Assembly: GCA_022573095.1 (NCBI GenBank)
Contig: JACZUR010000002.1
Span: 1 to 26,103, forward strand
DNA length: 26,103 nt
Direction: 5' to 3'
DNA from: Gemmatimonadota bacterium
GTDB lineage: Bacteria > Gemmatimonadota > Gemmatimonadetes > Gemmatimonadales > GWC2-71-9
Part shown: in pieces, positions 8,894 through 16,691 of the stretch
How the letters are laid out: every line of letters begins with the position of its first letter
Numbering within the stretch: the first letter of the stretch is position 1
The notes under the pieces: generated by a model
What the model saw: the letters and a program-made list of their open reading frames with translations, nothing else
Databases searched by the model: none
Told to the model about the DNA's origin: nothing
Made by a program: the position numbers and the translations under genes

Positions 8894-10071
8894 TGGGGTC
8901 TGCCGCCGGCAGCGCGCACATCGGAAACAACCCGAACCACCGCGTCATGTATCAGCGAATAGTGACCATCGGTAAGAACTACCTGGCCCGGTTCGAGCAT
9001 ATCGGTGTCTCGATTCTCGACGATTTCTATGAGCGAATCGTTCTCGAGACCGGTGGTTACGTAGTGCCACTTGGCGAGGCCGGAGCGTCCGTCCTGCTCA
9101 TATACAAACAGCATCGTCCTGTTGTCGCGCTCCAAGATCGCACTCTTGTGAACGAGAATTCTGTCGGCGAAACGCTGCGCTTCTAGAGAAACGCGCGCGT
9201 ACATACCGGGAAGGATTCTACCCGCGGCGTTGGGAACCGTAACGGTTACGCGCGAGGTGCGTGTCGTGCGATCGATAATAGGATTGATAGTCGCGATTGT
9301 GCCGGTAATGATTTCGTCGGGAAACGCCGCAAACGATATCGCGGCCGATCCGCCTTCACGCAGGAAGCCAACCTCGCTCTCCAGCACCTGCACTTCGACT
9401 TTTATCTGGCTTATGTCGACGAGTGTGAGAATCTCGTCGCCCTGCCGGAGCATCTGGCCTTCGACAACCTTGATGTCGGCGACACGCCCACCGAAAGGCG
9501 CCCGCGTTCTACTGCGGGCAACATCTAGTTCACGCTGCTGCACGATGACGGCCGAACGGTCGACGCCGCTTTTGGCGCGAGCGACGCGATCCCGCTCGGC
9601 CCTGATCTCTGCGTCCTCTATCTGGTCGTCAAAAAGAGTCCGTTCGCGGTAGTCAGCCTCCGCTGATGCCAGTTCGGCTCGTGCCTGAGCCACCTGGAGA
9701 GCCACATCTGTCGTGTCTACCGCCAACAACAACTGTCCGCGACGCACGGTCTGATTCTCCCGCACCGGGAGGTTGGTAACCTGTCCGCCGATCTGCGCGA
9801 GAACCTGGGTTTCGCGCCATGCGGCCGCCTGGGCCGCGGCGGTAACCGAGATGACGAGCGTGTCCTGGACGACAGGTGCGCCGCTGACCGGAATGGCCAG
9901 AGTAGTGTTGAACCCCGTCGAAGCCGATGTTTCAGGCGCTTCGCCCTCAGCGGTAGGTTGGGATTCGGAGTCATCCGTACCCGAGCTAATGCGCAGGTAG
10001 ATACCCGAACCGAGCGTCAGAATCGCAACGATTACGATTATGGGACCGATCGAGCGGCGTAGACGGCTCAT
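8890..10071 (-). CDS. RND efflux periplasmic adaptor (membrane fusion protein)
   Basis: Membrane fusion protein of 393 residues linking the RND permeases to the TolC-like channel. An N-terminal uncleaved TM anchor (about residues 9-27) has no lipobox Cys, and a Ser/Thr/Glu-rich linker follows. The two halves of the lipoyl domain are at about 103-119 (VRENQTVRRGQLLLAVD) and 191-222 (RAPFGGRVADIKVVEGQ), flanking a fairly short coiled-coil hairpin. A beta-barrel domain follows (with PNAAGRILPGMYARVSLEA), then a membrane-proximal domain. It is the first gene of the four-gene efflux operon. An SD-like AAAGG sits about six bases before the ATG. No repressor gene is adjacent, so regulation is not visible here. 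Confidence 0.93.
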   Translation of the reverse strand: MSRLRRSIGPIIVIVAILTLGSGIYLRISSGTDDSESQPTAEGEAPETSASTGFNTTLAIPVSGAPVVQDTLVISVTAAAQAAAWRETQVLAQIGGQVTNLPVRENQTVRRGQLLLAVDTTDVALQVAQARAELASAEADYRERTLFDDQIEDAEIRAERDRVARAKSGVDRSAVIVQQRELDVARSRTRAPFGGRVADIKVVEGQMLRQGDEILTLVDISQIKVEVQVLESEVGFLREGGSAAISFAAFPDEIITGTIATINPIIDRTTRTSRVTVTVPNAAGRILPGMYARVSLEAQRFADRILVHKSAILERDNRTMLFVYEQDGRSGLAKWHYVTTGLENDSLIEIVENRDTDMLEPGQVVLTDGHYSLIHDAVVRVVSDVRAAGGRPQ

Positions 10072-10391
10072 ATCTGCCTTTCGTCGGCGCAGGGCCCTTT
10101 TTGGGAGCCTTTCAACTTAGGTGCTCCACTCACAAGTTGCCCCCAAATTATTCACAAGCTCCCGGTGTCCTAACCAAATCGTTGCCATCTGTGCCAAAAT
10201 TCTAAAAGGCATTCACACATCTAGATGCTCTGGCGGGCGGAAGCGTTGCGCCGGGAGTAGCACACAGTCCTATCCTCCACGAGTCGCGAATTGCGGCTTC
10301 GCTGCCTTTTGATGATGGATGCGGTCATTTGTTTACCACTCCCGAAGTGCACTACCTCATACTTTGCCCGATTTCAGCGTCCGAGGTAGAC
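10072..10391. other. intergenic region between efflux operon and small gene
   Basis: About 320 bases with no supportable gene. It must hold the promoter of the efflux operon (minus strand) and probably that of the small coiled-coil gene (plus strand). I see an AAAGG ribosome site just before the adaptor start, and GAGG at 10383-10386 before the small gene. No convincing -35/-10 pair, tRNA, terminator or repeat stands out. The short open frame on the plus strand at 10121-10312 has no SD and no recognisable protein features. Confidence 0.5.
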
Positions 10392-10487
10392 GTGCCTTTT
10401 ACGGCAAAACCATCCAGGCAGTTCTACGAGAAATTGGGCGATCAGTTAGTAAATGAGCTGTTCGACCTCATCAATACGTGGATCTGA
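10392..10487 (+). pseudogene. 5' fragment of frameshifted small coiled-coil gene
   Basis: A GTG start at 10392 preceded by GAGG (10383-10386, five-base spacing) opens a 31-codon frame reading V-P-F-T-A-K-P-S-R-Q-F-Y-E-K-L-G-D-Q-L-V, then NELFDLINTWI, and stops at TGA 10485-10487. This looks like the conserved N-terminus of a small-protein family I associate with Gemmatimonadota ('FYEKLGDxxxNELVxWFNxVDxTYRxEL'; from memory, not searched). The expected continuation 'VDLTYKNEL' lies in the -1 frame from 10478. Adding one base after 10477 restores N-T-V-D-L-T-Y and a single protein of about 110 residues. Either a genuine frameshift mutation or a sequencing or assembly error explains this. Confidence 0.7.
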
Positions 10488-10723
10488 CTTACAAGAACGA
10501 ACTCACAGAGCAGAACGAGGAATCGCGAGCTGATCGTCTGCAGGAAACAACTCGCGTGATGGGAGCAGAGTTGCGTTCGCTGAGGACCCACGTAGAAAGC
10601 GGGGTGCGTGACCTGAAAGCCGAAATTGCGGCGGCCCGGGCGGACATCATCAAGTGGATGTTCGTGTTCGTCGTGGGGACAGGTATTACGGTGGTGGGGT
10701 TGACGGTCAGGTTGTTGCAGTAG
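10478..10723 (+). CDS. small coiled-coil, C-terminally membrane-anchored protein (3' part)
   Basis: The 81-codon open frame holds a charged helical segment (about residues 11-57, many Glu/Arg/Asp, heptad-like spacing) and a single C-terminal hydrophobic helix (about 60-79, starting WMFVFVVGTG). This layout is that of DUF1640-like or similar tail-anchored coiled-coil proteins, often found in many copies per genome, with unknown function. The GTG at 10478 is unlikely to be the real start: it has no SD and falls inside the conserved 'N-x-V-D-x-T-Y' motif. The true start is most likely GTG 10392 in another frame (see the 5' fragment). It stands alone between the efflux operon and the oxidoreductase. 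Confidence 0.7.
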   Translation: MDLTYKNELTEQNEESRADRLQETTRVMGAELRSLRTHVESGVRDLKAEIAAARADIIKWMFVFVVGTGITVVGLTVRLLQ

Positions 10724-10849
10724 GGAGCGGAAAGGCCACGCTCGGGGAACGAACCGCGGACTCGCTTTCGGTGATAGTGTCGCCGGCGCTGACGGTGATG
10801 GCGTTACGGCCGCGGTAATAGTTAACGCGCTACGGCCCCAACGGCTTCC

Positions 10850-11884
10850 TCACGAAATATCCACTACGACCTTCCCCATCTGCTCGCCCGACTCCAGTCG
10901 CTCAAAGGCGGCAACGCCGTCCTCCAACGGGACCACCGAATCTACCACGGGCACTAACTTCCCTTCGCCGAAGAGTCTAACGACCTCGCGGTACTCGGCT
11001 GCATTCCCCATCGTGGAACCCATTATCGTGAACTGATTCCAGAACAACCTTCTCACATCAGTGTTGAGTTGCCAGCCAGTGGTGCCGCCGCACGTGACGA
11101 GCCGGCCGGCCCTCGCCAGACATTTCAGAGACTGTTCCCACGTGGTTTGGCCCACGTTGTCGATTACGACATCAACGCCGCGCTTGTCAGTGATCTTGCG
11201 GACTTCTTTCGATACGTCCAAAGAGGAATGATTGAGCACGACATCCGCGCCCATCTCCTTCGCAACGTTCAACTTCTCATCGCTCGACGACGTGGCAATA
11301 ACGAACGCGCCTTTGAGTTTGGCAATATTCAGGCAGGTGCTCGACACACCGCCACCGATACCCCAGATCAAAACAGTCTCATCGGGTTGCACGTCAGCGC
11401 GCGTCACCATCATACGCCACGACGTGATCGTCACCAGAGAAAACGCGGCTGCCTGGTGCCACGAAACCGATTCAGGTTTGGACGCCGTGTTGACGTGCGG
11501 CACCAGAACGTACTCGGCGAGCGTCCCGGCCAGGTGTTCGCCCAGCAGTCGATACCGCACGCACAGCGAATGCTCACCGGCATCGCAGAACTCGCACTCG
11601 TAGCACGATATCCCGGGATTGAACAGCACCTCCTTGCCAACCGTAGCACGGTCGACACCGTTACCAACTTCATTCACTACACCGGCGCCGTCGGCGCCAA
11701 GTATATGGGGAAAATCTAGAGTGATTCCCGGTATGCCGCCGAGCGTGAAGAGATCGAGCCGGTTGAGAGCTGCAGCTTTGAGTTTGACACGCACCCAGCC
11801 CGCCGGAATCTTCGATGGGGTTGGAACATCGGCGACCTCAAGCATCGAGATATCACCGTGCCCCCGGGCTACCAGCGCCTTCAC
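10850..11884 (-). CDS. zinc-containing MDR oxidoreductase (alcohol dehydrogenase/quinone reductase-like)
   Basis: NAD(P)-dependent oxidoreductase of the medium-chain dehydrogenase/reductase superfamily, 344 residues, full length. The GroES-like domain carries the four-Cys structural zinc lobe (C94, C97, C100, C108 in CYECEFCDAGEHSLC). The catalytic zinc site of classical alcohol dehydrogenases looks lost: Asn41 stands where the first Cys ligand is expected, and 'GADGAG' replaces the 'GHE' motif. It therefore resembles the quinone-oxidoreductase-like zinc-ADH subgroup, and its substrate may be an enone or enoyl compound rather than an alcohol. The Rossmann fold follows with 'WGIGGGVSSTCLNIAKLKG' at about 174-192. 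The start is GTG at 11882-11884 and the SD is weak. It lies 28 bases after the Ig/TolB gene on the same strand and may share its transcript. Confidence 0.9.
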   Translation of the reverse strand: MKALVARGHGDISMLEVADVPTPSKIPAGWVRVKLKAAALNRLDLFTLGGIPGITLDFPHILGADGAGVVNEVGNGVDRATVGKEVLFNPGISCYECEFCDAGEHSLCVRYRLLGEHLAGTLAEYVLVPHVNTASKPESVSWHQAAAFSLVTITSWRMMVTRADVQPDETVLIWGIGGGVSSTCLNIAKLKGAFVIATSSSDEKLNVAKEMGADVVLNHSSLDVSKEVRKITDKRGVDVVIDNVGQTTWEQSLKCLARAGRLVTCGGTTGWQLNTDVRRLFWNQFTIMGSTMGNAAEYREVVRLFGEGKLVPVVDSVVPLEDGVAAFERLESGEQMGKVVVDIS

Positions 11885-11912
11885 TACCTAGCGCGCTACC
11901 CTGTGTTTCGCG

Positions 11913-14168
11913 TTACTGGCGGAACGAAACGCTGAGGATGCGCTCCGTAGGTTCTGGCGTACGAATCTCCAGCGGCCCTGCCGGCGCGCCACCCAACGGA
12001 AGCAGATAGAGTTTACTCGTCTGACCGGTAGCGGTAAGCGCGCTCACTATCATCGCAAGCAAATCGCCGTTCTTCGAAATGGCAAAGTCAGTCACGGCGA
12101 GACCCTGCGTCGATAATATCCCCCGAGCCCCCGACTCAATCTTCACAATCTCGTTTGCCCTAATGTACGAGAGGCTCTCATCCGGGAACCAGGCCGGTGA
12201 ACTTTCTCGCTCCTGCGAACCGGTCACGTTCCGCTGATCGCTGCCGTCGAGGTTCATCGTGTAGATCTCGTAGTTTCCGTCACGAGTTGATGAAAAAGCG
12301 ATCATGTTGCCGGCCGCATTGATGGCCGGTTGCGTGTTCGATGCCGGACCTTGGGTCAACCGAACTTTATCAGACCCGTCCAGGTTCATGGTCCATATTT
12401 GCGCGCTACCGGACTCGTTGGACTCGAAAATGATCCTGCTCCCGTCACGCGTCCATATAGGCTGATCTTCATTCGACGGCGACTGGGTAATGTTGCGGCG
12501 GTCGCTTCCATCCGCATTAGCAACAAAGATATCCCTAGTGTTTCCGACGAAGGAAACAAACGCGATCATCGTACCGTCGGGCGAGTACTCCGCGGCGAGA
12601 TCGTGCTCGGGATCATTTGTTACACGGTTGAAAATGCTTGTATTGTTTCGCTCGAATGAAAATATGTCGAGGTTGTCGGCGCCTCTATTGGAGGAAACCA
12701 GAATTTCACCCTGAACAAACGCCCGCAGAGTGTCTGCTGCGCCCCAGGGGGTCCCAACGACAACATCGGCCACACCAAATCCGTTGGCGGTTACCGTTCC
12801 CTGCTCGTCCACCTCTACCACGGACTCATCGCTCGACGACCACGCGATACCGGTGGCGGGAGAGATCGGAGTTCCGTCGCTGTCGGTGAACTGTGCATTC
12901 AGCAAAAGCTGATCACCTATGCCAAAACCGGCGCGATGCGAACTCAGCAGCAACCCTCCGGCGATTACCTCAACGTTCCAGTCGGCTTGCAAACGGCCGG
13001 GCCCCGGAGCGCGAACAGAAATCGTGTCGCTGCCGAGAGCAAGCCCCGTGGCGAGCCCGGTCGAAACATCAAAACGTATTACGCTGGTGTCCCTCTGCGA
13101 CCAGATGAGTACAGCCTCGGGCACAGGTGTATCGTCGGCGGCCAGCGCCTCAACGGTAAACTCTCTGAAACCACCGAGGGGAACGTAGACCGTCTGCGAC
13201 ATGCGCGGACTCACCACCAGATCCTCGACCTGACGATGAACGGTCACGTTCAGTCGTTGCTGCTGCAGAAAACCTGTAGCGACGATCTGCGCGGTGCCGG
13301 GTGTCCTGGCCATCAGCACTCCCAGAGGAGACACCGTAACAACAGCCTGGTTGGTCGACTGCCACTGCACTGAGGTAGCCGCAAGCCTCCGATTACCCTG
13401 GAGGGGAACAACAACGCGGGCCGTATCCTGCGTACCCGGCGACATGGATATGGCAGGCACTGGAAACGCGAACGCCGTCTGGTCTACCTGAACCGGAACA
13501 CGGGCACTGAGACCACTCGCCGTCGTGACCTGAATCATCCCGCCCCCCGGGTTGATGGCGACAACCTGGCCTCGCTCGGTCACCGACGCGATACTGGGCT
13601 GCAGTGACGACCATGTCAGCCGTTGGGCGCTCGCAAGGTTACCGTCGGCCCGGAGAAATCTAGCTACGAGATTAGCACCCTCACCCTGAAGCATAAATAA
13701 CTGTGTGGGATTGACCTGAAGCACGACGGCTATGCCCGACCCGAACTCGCCCTGCACGGCCGGCACATTACCTCCCCCCGTTATGGGAACGACACCGCCA
13801 CCTCCTGTAACCTGCACAGCGATGGTACCGACTCTGCGGCCTACCCGCGCTTCAACAGTCGCCACACCGGGTGAAACACCAATCAATGTAGCGACGGTGG
13901 AGGCGTTCTGGTTAAACTCGACTCGAACCAGTCCGAGGTTGGTACTGGTCCACACAATGCGCGCAGTCGACAGGACGCCGCCGTTGGCACCGTAGGCCGT
14001 AGCCACCACCGGCTTCCGCTCACCGACGGTTATCGCCACGCTCGTGGGAGTGACCGTTATTTCGTCGACGTTCTGCGCCGACAGTTCCGGAACGACCAGT
14101 CCGGACACCAGCCCCATCGCCCCGACCCAAACCCAAATATCTGATCTCAGCATACGTCCGCGTTTCAT
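11913..14168 (-). CDS. secreted Ig-like (Big_2) repeat protein with C-terminal TolB-type propeller
   Basis: Exported protein of 751 residues. The N-terminus is a signal peptide with cleavage near residue 31 (ELSA-QN). Residues about 34-488 comprise roughly five bacterial Ig-like domains, each with the pattern 'V.P....V..G....A.....G........W.SS....V....G.V.A...G...I' (for example ITVTPTSVAITVGERKPVVA and IAWSSSDESVVEVDEQGTV). Residues about 489-751 are TolB/PD40 propeller repeats: SPDGTMIAFVSFVGNTRDIF, TRDGSRIIFESNESGSAQIW and NAAGNMIAFSSTRDGNYEIY. No anchor is seen, so it is periplasmic or secreted. The combination fits an extracytoplasmic binding protein. It is not TolB itself: no tol-pal genes are nearby and the Ig array is absent from true TolB. 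No clear SD precedes the ATG. Confidence 0.88.
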   Translation of the reverse strand: MKRGRMLRSDIWVWVGAMGLVSGLVVPELSAQNVDEITVTPTSVAITVGERKPVVATAYGANGGVLSTARIVWTSTNLGLVRVEFNQNASTVATLIGVSPGVATVEARVGRRVGTIAVQVTGGGGVVPITGGGNVPAVQGEFGSGIAVVLQVNPTQLFMLQGEGANLVARFLRADGNLASAQRLTWSSLQPSIASVTERGQVVAINPGGGMIQVTTASGLSARVPVQVDQTAFAFPVPAISMSPGTQDTARVVVPLQGNRRLAATSVQWQSTNQAVVTVSPLGVLMARTPGTAQIVATGFLQQQRLNVTVHRQVEDLVVSPRMSQTVYVPLGGFREFTVEALAADDTPVPEAVLIWSQRDTSVIRFDVSTGLATGLALGSDTISVRAPGPGRLQADWNVEVIAGGLLLSSHRAGFGIGDQLLLNAQFTDSDGTPISPATGIAWSSSDESVVEVDEQGTVTANGFGVADVVVGTPWGAADTLRAFVQGEILVSSNRGADNLDIFSFERNNTSIFNRVTNDPEHDLAAEYSPDGTMIAFVSFVGNTRDIFVANADGSDRRNITQSPSNEDQPIWTRDGSRIIFESNESGSAQIWTMNLDGSDKVRLTQGPASNTQPAINAAGNMIAFSSTRDGNYEIYTMNLDGSDQRNVTGSQERESSPAWFPDESLSYIRANEIVKIESGARGILSTQGLAVTDFAISKNGDLLAMIVSALTATGQTSKLYLLPLGGAPAGPLEIRTPEPTERILSVSFRQ

Positions 14169-14461
14169 TAATTACTAGGTTGAAAGCAACTGAATATGAC
14201 AACAGCAACTTGCGAACGTAAGAGCCCCCATAGATGCGTGTCAAGGAGCCACATCACATGCCGAAACCGGCGGAAAATTGAGCCTTGCGCCCGCTCGCCC
14301 CAAACGCCAACTATGGGGCGCGCCACGCACCGGAATCGGGAAGGTACCTCCACGCTGAGAGGCAAGATTTCAGCAGATCTCGCGGGGCTGAAAGGAACAC
14401 TGCACTCTGGATGTCGAGGTTTCGAGAACGCTAGCCTAGAGAACCCGGACAGGAATGGAAC
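14169..14461. other. divergent intergenic region
   Basis: About 290 bases between the divergent Ig/TolB gene and the NTF2-like lipoprotein gene; it should contain both promoters. I find AGGA at 14451-14454, seven bases before the plus-strand ATG, but no convincing paired -35/-10 box and no terminator or repeat. The long minus-strand open frame crossing it is not credible (see rejected items). Confidence 0.4.
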
Positions 14462-14893
14462 ATGATCAAGAAGCTCGCTTTTGTACTGATGGCTTTGGGG
14501 TGCGCCGCGCCGGCCTCCGAAGCGCCTGATCCAACCGACGATATCGCAGCAATGCTGGATGCATCCGCATCCGCGTGGAACCGTCGGGACTTCGAAGCAT
14601 TCACAGGCGACTACGCCAACGAGCCCACTACCACGTTCGTTTCGGGGGGGCGCGTGCAGCACGGCGCCGATTGGATTCGGGAGAACTACGCCCCAACTTT
14701 CGCGCCCGACGCGGTGCATGATTCGTTGCGATTCGAGGATCTGGAGGTTCGAGCGCTAGGTAACGCTCACGCGCTGGCGACCGCACGGTTCATCCTTTTT
14801 AGGGGGGACTCTACGACTGCTGAGGGTCCGTTCACGCTCATCCTGAGGAAACGCAACGGCTCGTGGCGAATAATTCACGATCACACGAGTTAG
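14462..14893 (+). CDS. NTF2/SnoaL-like (DUF4440-type) lipoprotein
   Basis: Small exported lipoprotein, 143 residues. MIKKLAFVLMALGCAAPAS is a type II signal with Cys14 as lipidation site. The mature part (about 25-143) has the NTF2/SnoaL cone-fold pattern: an initial helix 'DDIAAMLDASASAWNRRDFEAFTGDYAN', then 'TTTFVSGGRVQHGADWIRENY', and strands ending in 'GPFTLILRKRNGSWRIIHDHTS', typical of DUF4440. The fold serves both small enzymes and ligand binders; no catalytic residues can be assigned. A good SD (AGGA, seven-base spacer) supports the start. It is a single gene, converging on the NicO-like gene with a 13-base gap. Confidence 0.88.
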   Translation: MIKKLAFVLMALGCAAPASEAPDPTDDIAAMLDASASAWNRRDFEAFTGDYANEPTTTFVSGGRVQHGADWIRENYAPTFAPDAVHDSLRFEDLEVRALGNAHALATARFILFRGDSTTAEGPFTLILRKRNGSWRIIHDHTS

Positions 14894-14906
14894 CCGAATC
14901 GTCCAT

Positions 14907-15599
14907 CTAAGGCAGTGACCGCAAGATCCAGTAGACACCCAGGGCCGTGGTTATCGCGCCCATCGCCCGTGTTACCACTGACAGGGTCCTCACGGACGAC
15001 GCGACCCGGGAAACGAGCGCAGCGGCCGTTGCGGAGTAGCAACCCATGGCCAGCATCGCACCCAACCCGAACGTGCCAAGGTATGCCATCGCCGCAGTGG
15101 CCTGAGAGATCATGGTCACGGGAATGAGCGCGATGACCGGAGCGGTTCCGGCCACTCCGTGGACCGCCCCCAGGAAGGTGGACGTATGCTGGTGACGTCT
15201 ATGACGGCCATCTTCGTGGTGGTGCTCATGTTGGGCACGGCCTCTCAGGTGCGCGTGCAGATGGGCGTGCCCGCCGTGATCCTCCGGACGGTGGATATGG
15301 AGACTCGACGCACGGCGGTACGTCCAGATTCCCAGGACCACGAGTGCAGCTCCGACACCAGCCTCGCTCCACGCCTGATAGGAGGCCGGAATTTTCAAAC
15401 CCAACCAGAATAAGACCGCTCCGAGGGCTAGCACCACCGCCGCGTGACCCAAACCCCAACGGAGACCGAGCACGAAGGCCGCCGAAATCTTCGGACGAAG
15501 CCCGGTAAGGCTTCCGACGGCGACCATATGATCGACTTCGAGGGCGTGGACGGCGCCAAGTGCAAGGGCGGAGAGATAAATTGTTATACTTGAATCCAT
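14907..15599 (-). CDS. NicO/UreH-type nickel or cobalt transporter
   Basis: Integral membrane protein of 230 residues with about six hydrophobic segments. TM1 carries H-A-L-E-V-D-H (H18, D23, H24), the H-x4-D-H signature of the HoxN/NixA/NicO-UreH families, followed by GLRWGLGHA. A cytoplasmic loop at about 101-138 is extremely His-rich (14 His), as expected for metal binding. A second conserved motif, GAVHGVAGTAP, lies just after it. Family knowledge points to nickel or cobalt uptake or efflux; metal and direction are not visible. Its ATG is only 18 bases from the divergent selD start, so each gene's promoter must overlap the other's coding region. It could serve a [NiFe] or [NiFeSe] enzyme elsewhere, but that is speculation. 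Confidence 0.85.
   Translation of the reverse strand: MDSSITIYLSALALGAVHALEVDHMVAVGSLTGLRPKISAAFVLGLRWGLGHAAVVLALGAVLFWLGLKIPASYQAWSEAGVGAALVVLGIWTYRRASSLHIHRPEDHGGHAHLHAHLRGRAQHEHHHEDGRHRRHQHTSTFLGAVHGVAGTAPVIALIPVTMISQATAAMAYLGTFGLGAMLAMGCYSATAAALVSRVASSVRTLSVVTRAMGAITTALGVYWILRSLP
15582..15590 (+). promoter_or_regulatory. possible extended -10 promoter for selD
   Basis: TGTTATACT matches the extended -10 pattern (TGn followed by TATACT, five of six to consensus). It lies within the first codons of the divergent NicO-like gene and would start transcription near 15597, about 20 bases before the selD ATG. No good -35 box is seen at 16-18 bases upstream, which extended -10 promoters can tolerate. 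Confidence 0.4.
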
Positions 15600-15617
15600 T
15601 AATCTTCAGTGAGGAAA

Positions 15618-16691
15618 ATGTCAGGGCAGCCACGAGACCAACGGCCCAAGATCAGACTGACGACACTTTCGCACGGCGCAGGTTGAGCCTGTAAGCTAGC
15701 TCCACAGGAGCTGGCGCAGGTTCTGCGCCACTTGCCTTCAGTCGATGATCCCCGAATTCTGGTCGGCACCAAAGCATTAGACGACGCGGCGGTGTTCCAG
15801 ATGGGGGAAGATCGTGCCGTGGTTGCAACCGTGGACTTCTTCGCCCCCATCGTTGATGATGCTTACAATTTCGGAGCCATCGCGGCAGCCAACGCCCTCA
15901 GCGATCTGTATGCCATGGGATCGAAACCGTTGTTCGCGCTCAATCTAGTCGCTTGGCCCCGCGATCCGGAGATGCTTGAACTCCTCGGACAAACCATTCG
16001 TGGCGGTGCCGACAAGGTGCGCGAAGCCGGCGCGTTTGTTCTCGGCGGACATTCGATCGACGACAAGGAACCGAAGTACGGCCTAGTCGCCATAGGCGAG
16101 GCCCCGGCCAACGATGTAGTGACGTGCGGCGCCGCGCAGCCGGGAGATAAGCTGATTCTGACAAAGCCGATCGGCACGGGGATCCTCAGCACCGCGCTCA
16201 AGAGAGATATGATAACCGAACAGGAGATGTCGGATGCGGTAAAGTCGATGACTACTCTCAATGCCGGCGCGGCCAATGCCATGCGTTCGCTAGGAGACGC
16301 CGTTCACTCCGCCACCGACGTTACCGGATTCGGTCTGATTGGCCACCTCAAGAATCTGCTCGGATCCGCAGGTGTTGGCGCGCTGATTCATGCCGGCGCA
16401 GTCCCCAGATTTCCCTCGGTGCAGCAGGAGCTGGAAGCCGGCGCAGTTCCGGGAGGTACCGAACGCAACGTAGACGCAGCCGCAGCTTACACGGAGTGGT
16501 CGGGCGATGTACCCGCGAGCGAGCGAACGCTTCTTTGCGACGCCCAGACATCCGGTGGCCTTCTCATCGCGGTTCACCCCGATCACGTAGATCGACTGGT
16601 CGACGCTCTCGAGAAGAATCAGACGCCCGCGGCAGCCGTCGTAGGCGAGATAACGAAATCCCAGTCGGGCAAGATCGAGGTGGTTAATTGA
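15618..16691 (+). CDS. selD: selenide, water dikinase, selenocysteine-containing
   Basis: SelD makes selenophosphate from selenide and ATP for selenocysteine and selenouridine synthesis. The gene reads from ATG 15618 (SD GAGGAA at 15611-15616) through an in-frame TGA at 15684-15686 to TGA 16689-16691, giving 357 residues, the usual family length. Around the TGA the protein reads S-H-G-A-G-U-A-C-K. This aligns directly with E. coli SelD 'YSHGAGCGCK', placing Sec23 at the catalytic Cys17 position and Lys26 at the essential Lys. Further motifs are DPRILVGTKALDDAAVF, TVDFFAPIVDD, FGAIAAANALSDLYAMG, LGGHSIDD, TDVTGFGLIGHL and GAVPGGTERN. If TGA were a stop, the remaining frame (from TTG 15732) would lack the active site. 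Hairpins directly after the TGA can serve as SECIS. It is first in a cluster with the RNase H-like gene, which overlaps its stop (TTGA). Confidence 0.95.
15695..15730 (+). promoter_or_regulatory. candidate bacterial SECIS element of selD
   Basis: Two mutually exclusive hairpins follow the Sec TGA. The first pairs GCTAGCTCC (15695-15703) with GGAGCTGGC (15707-15715), nine pairs including one U-G, loop ACA. The second pairs TGGCGCAG (15712-15719) with CTGCGCCA (15723-15730), eight perfect pairs, loop GUU. Bacterial SECIS hairpins have their apical loop roughly 16-37 bases after the UGA, with a G at or near the loop start. Both distances fit (17 and 33 bases), and the GUU loop favours the second. 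SelB would bind this loop. Confidence 0.65.

Noticed and set aside
10181..10198. sigma-54-like TGGCAC...GGCA element on the minus strand before the efflux operon
   Set aside because: The spacing between the GG and GC dinucleotides is two bases short of the required -24/-12 distance.
10485..10487. TGA in the small coiled-coil gene as a second selenocysteine codon
   Set aside because: Read-through in the same frame does not give the expected protein; the continuation is in the -1 frame, so a frameshift explains it better.
10710..10834. minus-strand frame with 'NYYRGRNAITVSAGDTIT' between the oxidoreductase and the small gene
   Set aside because: It has no start codon and runs into the antisense of the small gene; at most a remnant, not a supportable feature.
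11069..11719. 216-codon plus-strand open frame opposite the MDR oxidoreductase
   Set aside because: It is antisense to a clearly conserved enzyme, with no start signal and no domain.
14168..14719. 183-codon minus-strand open frame
   Set aside because: It overlaps the NTF2-like lipoprotein gene antisense and runs through the divergent promoter region; the sequence shows no domain or sensible composition.
15732..16691. selD starting at TTG 15732
   Set aside because: It would lack the catalytic Sec/Cys and Lys of SelD; the upstream frame through TGA restores the full conserved N-terminus with an SD-led ATG.
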